DNA from: Ktedonospora formicarum
GTDB lineage: Bacteria; Chloroflexota; Ktedonobacteria; Ktedonobacterales; Ktedonobacteraceae
Reading direction: 5' to 3'
DNA: 64,000 nucleotides
Assembly: GCF_016587355.1 (NCBI RefSeq)
Contig: NZ_BNJF01000001.1
Coordinates: 2,108,001 to 2,172,000 of the forward strand
Shown here: positions 62,042-64,000 of the stretch, one piece after another
Position numbering within the stretch: position 1 is the first letter of the stretch
Layout of the letters: each line of letters opens with the position of its first letter
Translations under genes and position numbers: made by a program
Notes under the pieces: generated by a model
Databases searched by the model: none
Told to the model about the DNA's origin: nothing
Seen by the model: the letters and a program-made list of their open reading frames with translations, nothing else

Positions 62042-64000
62042 ATGCGCTGCCCCAATTGTCAAACAATCAACCCTGCCAACGCCAAGTTCTGTCTCGAATG
62101 CGGCAATCGTCTTCTCGTTTGCCCAAATTGCCAAACGGTCAACCTTCCCTACGCCAAATTCTGCATTGAATGTGGCACAAAACTACAAACCTCGCAATCT
62201 GGCACAGGGGGGCACACTACGCCCATGCCTAGCGTTCGCGCCGATTCCAGTCTCCCAAAGAGCCAAACAGCCTCGTTACCAGCGATTACAACGTCCCCAC
62301 TATCCCTGCTACTCCCCCCAGAAGAGCGACGCGTCGTCAGTATTATGTTCGCCGACATCACTGGCTCTACACCGCTGGCGGATCGCCTGGATCCCGAGGA
62401 TATGCGTGCCATCCTCACAGGCTACTTCAACCTGATGACACAACAAATCCGCAAACATGGTGGCACGGTCGAGAAATACATTGGGGATGCCGTCATGGCG
62501 GTCTTTGGCTCGCCTATCGCACATGAAGATGATCCTGACCGCGCCATTCGCGCGGCTCTAGACATGCAAGCTGCATTGACGCAATTCAATGAGCAACGCA
62601 CCAAACTTGATCCTCAGGCCACACGCCTGCAAATGCGTATCGGTATCAATACTGGCGAGGTAGCCATACCCAATACCGCCACCCATCAACGCCAGGACTT
62701 TCTGATCACAGGAGATGCCGTTAATGTAGCGGCCCGTTTACAGCAGGCCGCCGCTCCAGACACCATCCTGATTGGAGAGCGTACGTATCTGACGACACGT
62801 GATCTCTTCGAGTTCCATCCAATGGCCCCTCTACATCTCAAGGGTAAGGCTGAGCCCATCGCGGCCAGTGTCGTTCTGGGCGAGCTCAAAGGCCTGTCGC
62901 CCAGAGACCAGCATCCTCGCGGCATTAGAGGACGTCAGGTACGCCTGGTTGGGCGAAACCTCGAACTCACCCTGATGCACGCAAATTATGCGCGCGTCAT
63001 CGCCGAACGCCAGCCTCACCTGATTACTATTCTAGGAACACCCGGTATTGGCAAGTCACGCCTGGTACGCGAGTTTATTAAGCGCGAACAGGAGAAGGTG
63101 AAGAGCGCCTCAGCTTATAAGAAACTCGTTGTACCACGCGTACTCAAAGGGCGCTGTCCTCCTTATGGGGATGGTATCACCTATTGGCCGCTCATTGAGA
63201 TTCTACGCTCATTGCTCAACATGGATGAAGGAGAGAGCAGCGAACACTATCTAGATCGACTCTCAGATCTTATCAAACAAATACTGCAACGCGCACGCCG
63301 TACCGAGTCGGCGGATGATATCTTGAATACAATTATCCGCAGCGTTGGGCGAGGGTTAGACGGGCGTCCTGATAATCTCGACAAAGAGAAATCTAAGGAC
63401 CTGGGAACCAAACAAATCAGCAGCCCAGCCGCGCCCCTCTTACGTGCATGGCGCATCTTCCTGGAAGCATTAGCCGAAGAGCAACCTCTCATCATCGTTG
63501 TCGACGATCTACAATGGGCCGACGAAGCATTGCTCGATCTGCTAGAATACCTGACAGACCGCATCGTTAATGTACCAATTCTCTTCCTCTGCCCGGCACG
63601 GCCTGACTTCTTAGAGCGTCGCCGCGAATGGGGAGGTGGGCGACGTAACTTTACTACGATTGAACTTGATGCCCTCTCAACAGAGGAGAGCAACGAACTC
63701 ATAGATGCCTATCTCAATAACGAGGAGCTTCCCGAAGCCTTACGCCACTCTATCCTGGCACGCACAGAAGGGAACCCTTTTTTCGTAGAAGAGATCATTC
63801 GTATGCTCATCGATCAGGGCACACTGATCAGAGAGGAGGACCAGAAAACCGGCCATGAATGCTGGCGAGTTGGGCGCTATAACGATCTCGCTTTTGGTGA
63901 GTTTGCCTCGCTTTCCGAGCATCCCGACGATACATCAAATATGGCCTACTTGCTGCCTCTAACGCATCTACCAGATACCATTCAAGGAGTACTCGCGGCC
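62042..64000 (+). CDS. Zinc-ribbon, class III nucleotide cyclase and AAA ATPase protein (runs off the window)
   Basis: The gene is open to the right edge; 653 codons are visible. Residues 3-47 are a double zinc ribbon of four CxxC/CxEC knuckles. A class III cyclase domain (about 97-270) follows, with metal Asp in FADITGSTPLADRL and KYIGDAVMAVFG, and GDAVNVAARLQ. An AAA/NACHT-like ATPase module has Walker A GTPGIGKSR (about 335) and Walker B LIIVVDDLQWADE. Proteins of this layout usually end with TPR repeats, which would lie outside the window. The ATG at 62042 follows AGAAGG at a short spacing. It may make cAMP or cGMP in response to an unknown cytoplasmic signal. Confidence 0.88.
   Translation, partial: MRCPNCQTINPANAKFCLECGNRLLVCPNCQTVNLPYAKFCIECGTKLQTSQSGTGGHTTPMPSVRADSSLPKSQTASLPAITTSPLSLLLPPEERRVVSIMFADITGSTPLADRLDPEDMRAILTGYFNLMTQQIRKHGGTVEKYIGDAVMAVFGSPIAHEDDPDRAIRAALDMQAALTQFNEQRTKLDPQATRLQMRIGINTGEVAIPNTATHQRQDFLITGDAVNVAARLQQAAAPDTILIGERTYLTTRDLFEFHPMAPLHLKGKAEPIAASVVLGELKGLSPRDQHPRGIRGRQVRLVGRNLELTLMHANYARVIAERQPHLITILGTPGIGKSRLVREFIKREQEKVKSASAYKKLVVPRVLKGRCPPYGDGITYWPLIEILRSLLNMDEGESSEHYLDRLSDLIKQILQRARRTESADDILNTIIRSVGRGLDGRPDNLDKEKSKDLGTKQISSPAAPLLRAWRIFLEALAEEQPLIIVVDDLQWADEALLDLLEYLTDRIVNVPILFLCPARPDFLERRREWGGGRRNFTTIELDALSTEESNELIDAYLNNEELPEALRHSILARTEGNPFFVEEIIRMLIDQGTLIREEDQKTGHECWRVGRYNDLAFGEFASLSEHPDDTSNMAYLLPLTHLPDTIQGVLAA

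Overview
The window reads as a chromosomal segment of a Gram-positive-like, aerobic member of the Chloroflexota, most likely class Ktedonobacteria. This placement is inferred from the mix of genes, not from a marker tree: a System I (Ccm) cytochrome c maturation operon, a caa3-type oxidase whose subunit II carries a fused cytochrome c, a mraZ-rsmH-ftsL-pbp-ftsW-murG-murC-murB-ftsQ-ftsA-ftsZ cell-division cluster, and abundant HTH/GAF, kinase/TPR and cyclase/AAA regulators. No rRNA, tRNA, CRISPR array, transposase or phage gene was seen.

Layout. 0.1-1.5 kb: gamma-carbonic anhydrase and a DUF4097 protein. 1.7-10.9 kb (minus strand): one long cytochrome c maturation operon, transcribed tlpA, copD-like, ccmE, ccmF, ccmH, ccmI-like, an unknown membrane-anchored secreted protein, ccmA, ccmB, ccmC, a 53-residue ccmD and a DUF3054 protein. 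11.2-15.5 kb: a PfpI protein, a membrane-anchored receiver protein, a histidine kinase/pseudo-receiver/winged-helix fusion and a zinc-ribbon membrane protein. 15.8-22.1 kb: the ctaC-ctaD-ctaF-ctaE operon (minus) divergent from ctaB-sco (plus). 22.4-24.4 kb: an HTH/GAF regulator and a frameshifted oxidase-subunit-IV-like/BON gene. 24.5-38.5 kb: the division and cell-wall cluster, preceded by three MraZ boxes. 38.9-46.7 kb: MBL hydrolase, HU, macrodomain, Ser/Thr kinase with TPRs, DUF983, quinone oxidoreductase, YceI. 47.0-50.8 kb: murF, ddl and a dipeptide epimerase. 51.4-55.3 kb: a double-glycine peptide, a minimal HlyD-like adaptor and a C39-peptidase ABC exporter. 55.3-64 kb: GMC oxidoreductase, sulfurtransferase, acyl-CoA carboxylase beta subunit convergent with methylmalonyl-CoA epimerase, DUF402, and a zinc-ribbon/cyclase/AAA protein running off the right edge.

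How it fits together. The Ccm system attaches haem to apocytochromes such as the cytochrome domain of CtaC; TlpA keeps haem-binding cysteines reduced; Sco and CtaB supply copper and haem O. A 19-bp element, TTCAGG-N5-GTAAGGT, lies upstream of tlpA-ccm, ctaC, ctaB and the membrane receiver gene, each copy pointing toward its gene. This suggests a common respiratory regulon, perhaps controlled by the neighbouring winged-helix hybrid kinase. A second genome-scale feature is a family of dispersed palindromic repeats that fold into a three-way junction and often sit between genes of one operon. The peptide/exporter locus at 51.4-55.3 kb is the best candidate for an undescribed secreted-peptide system.
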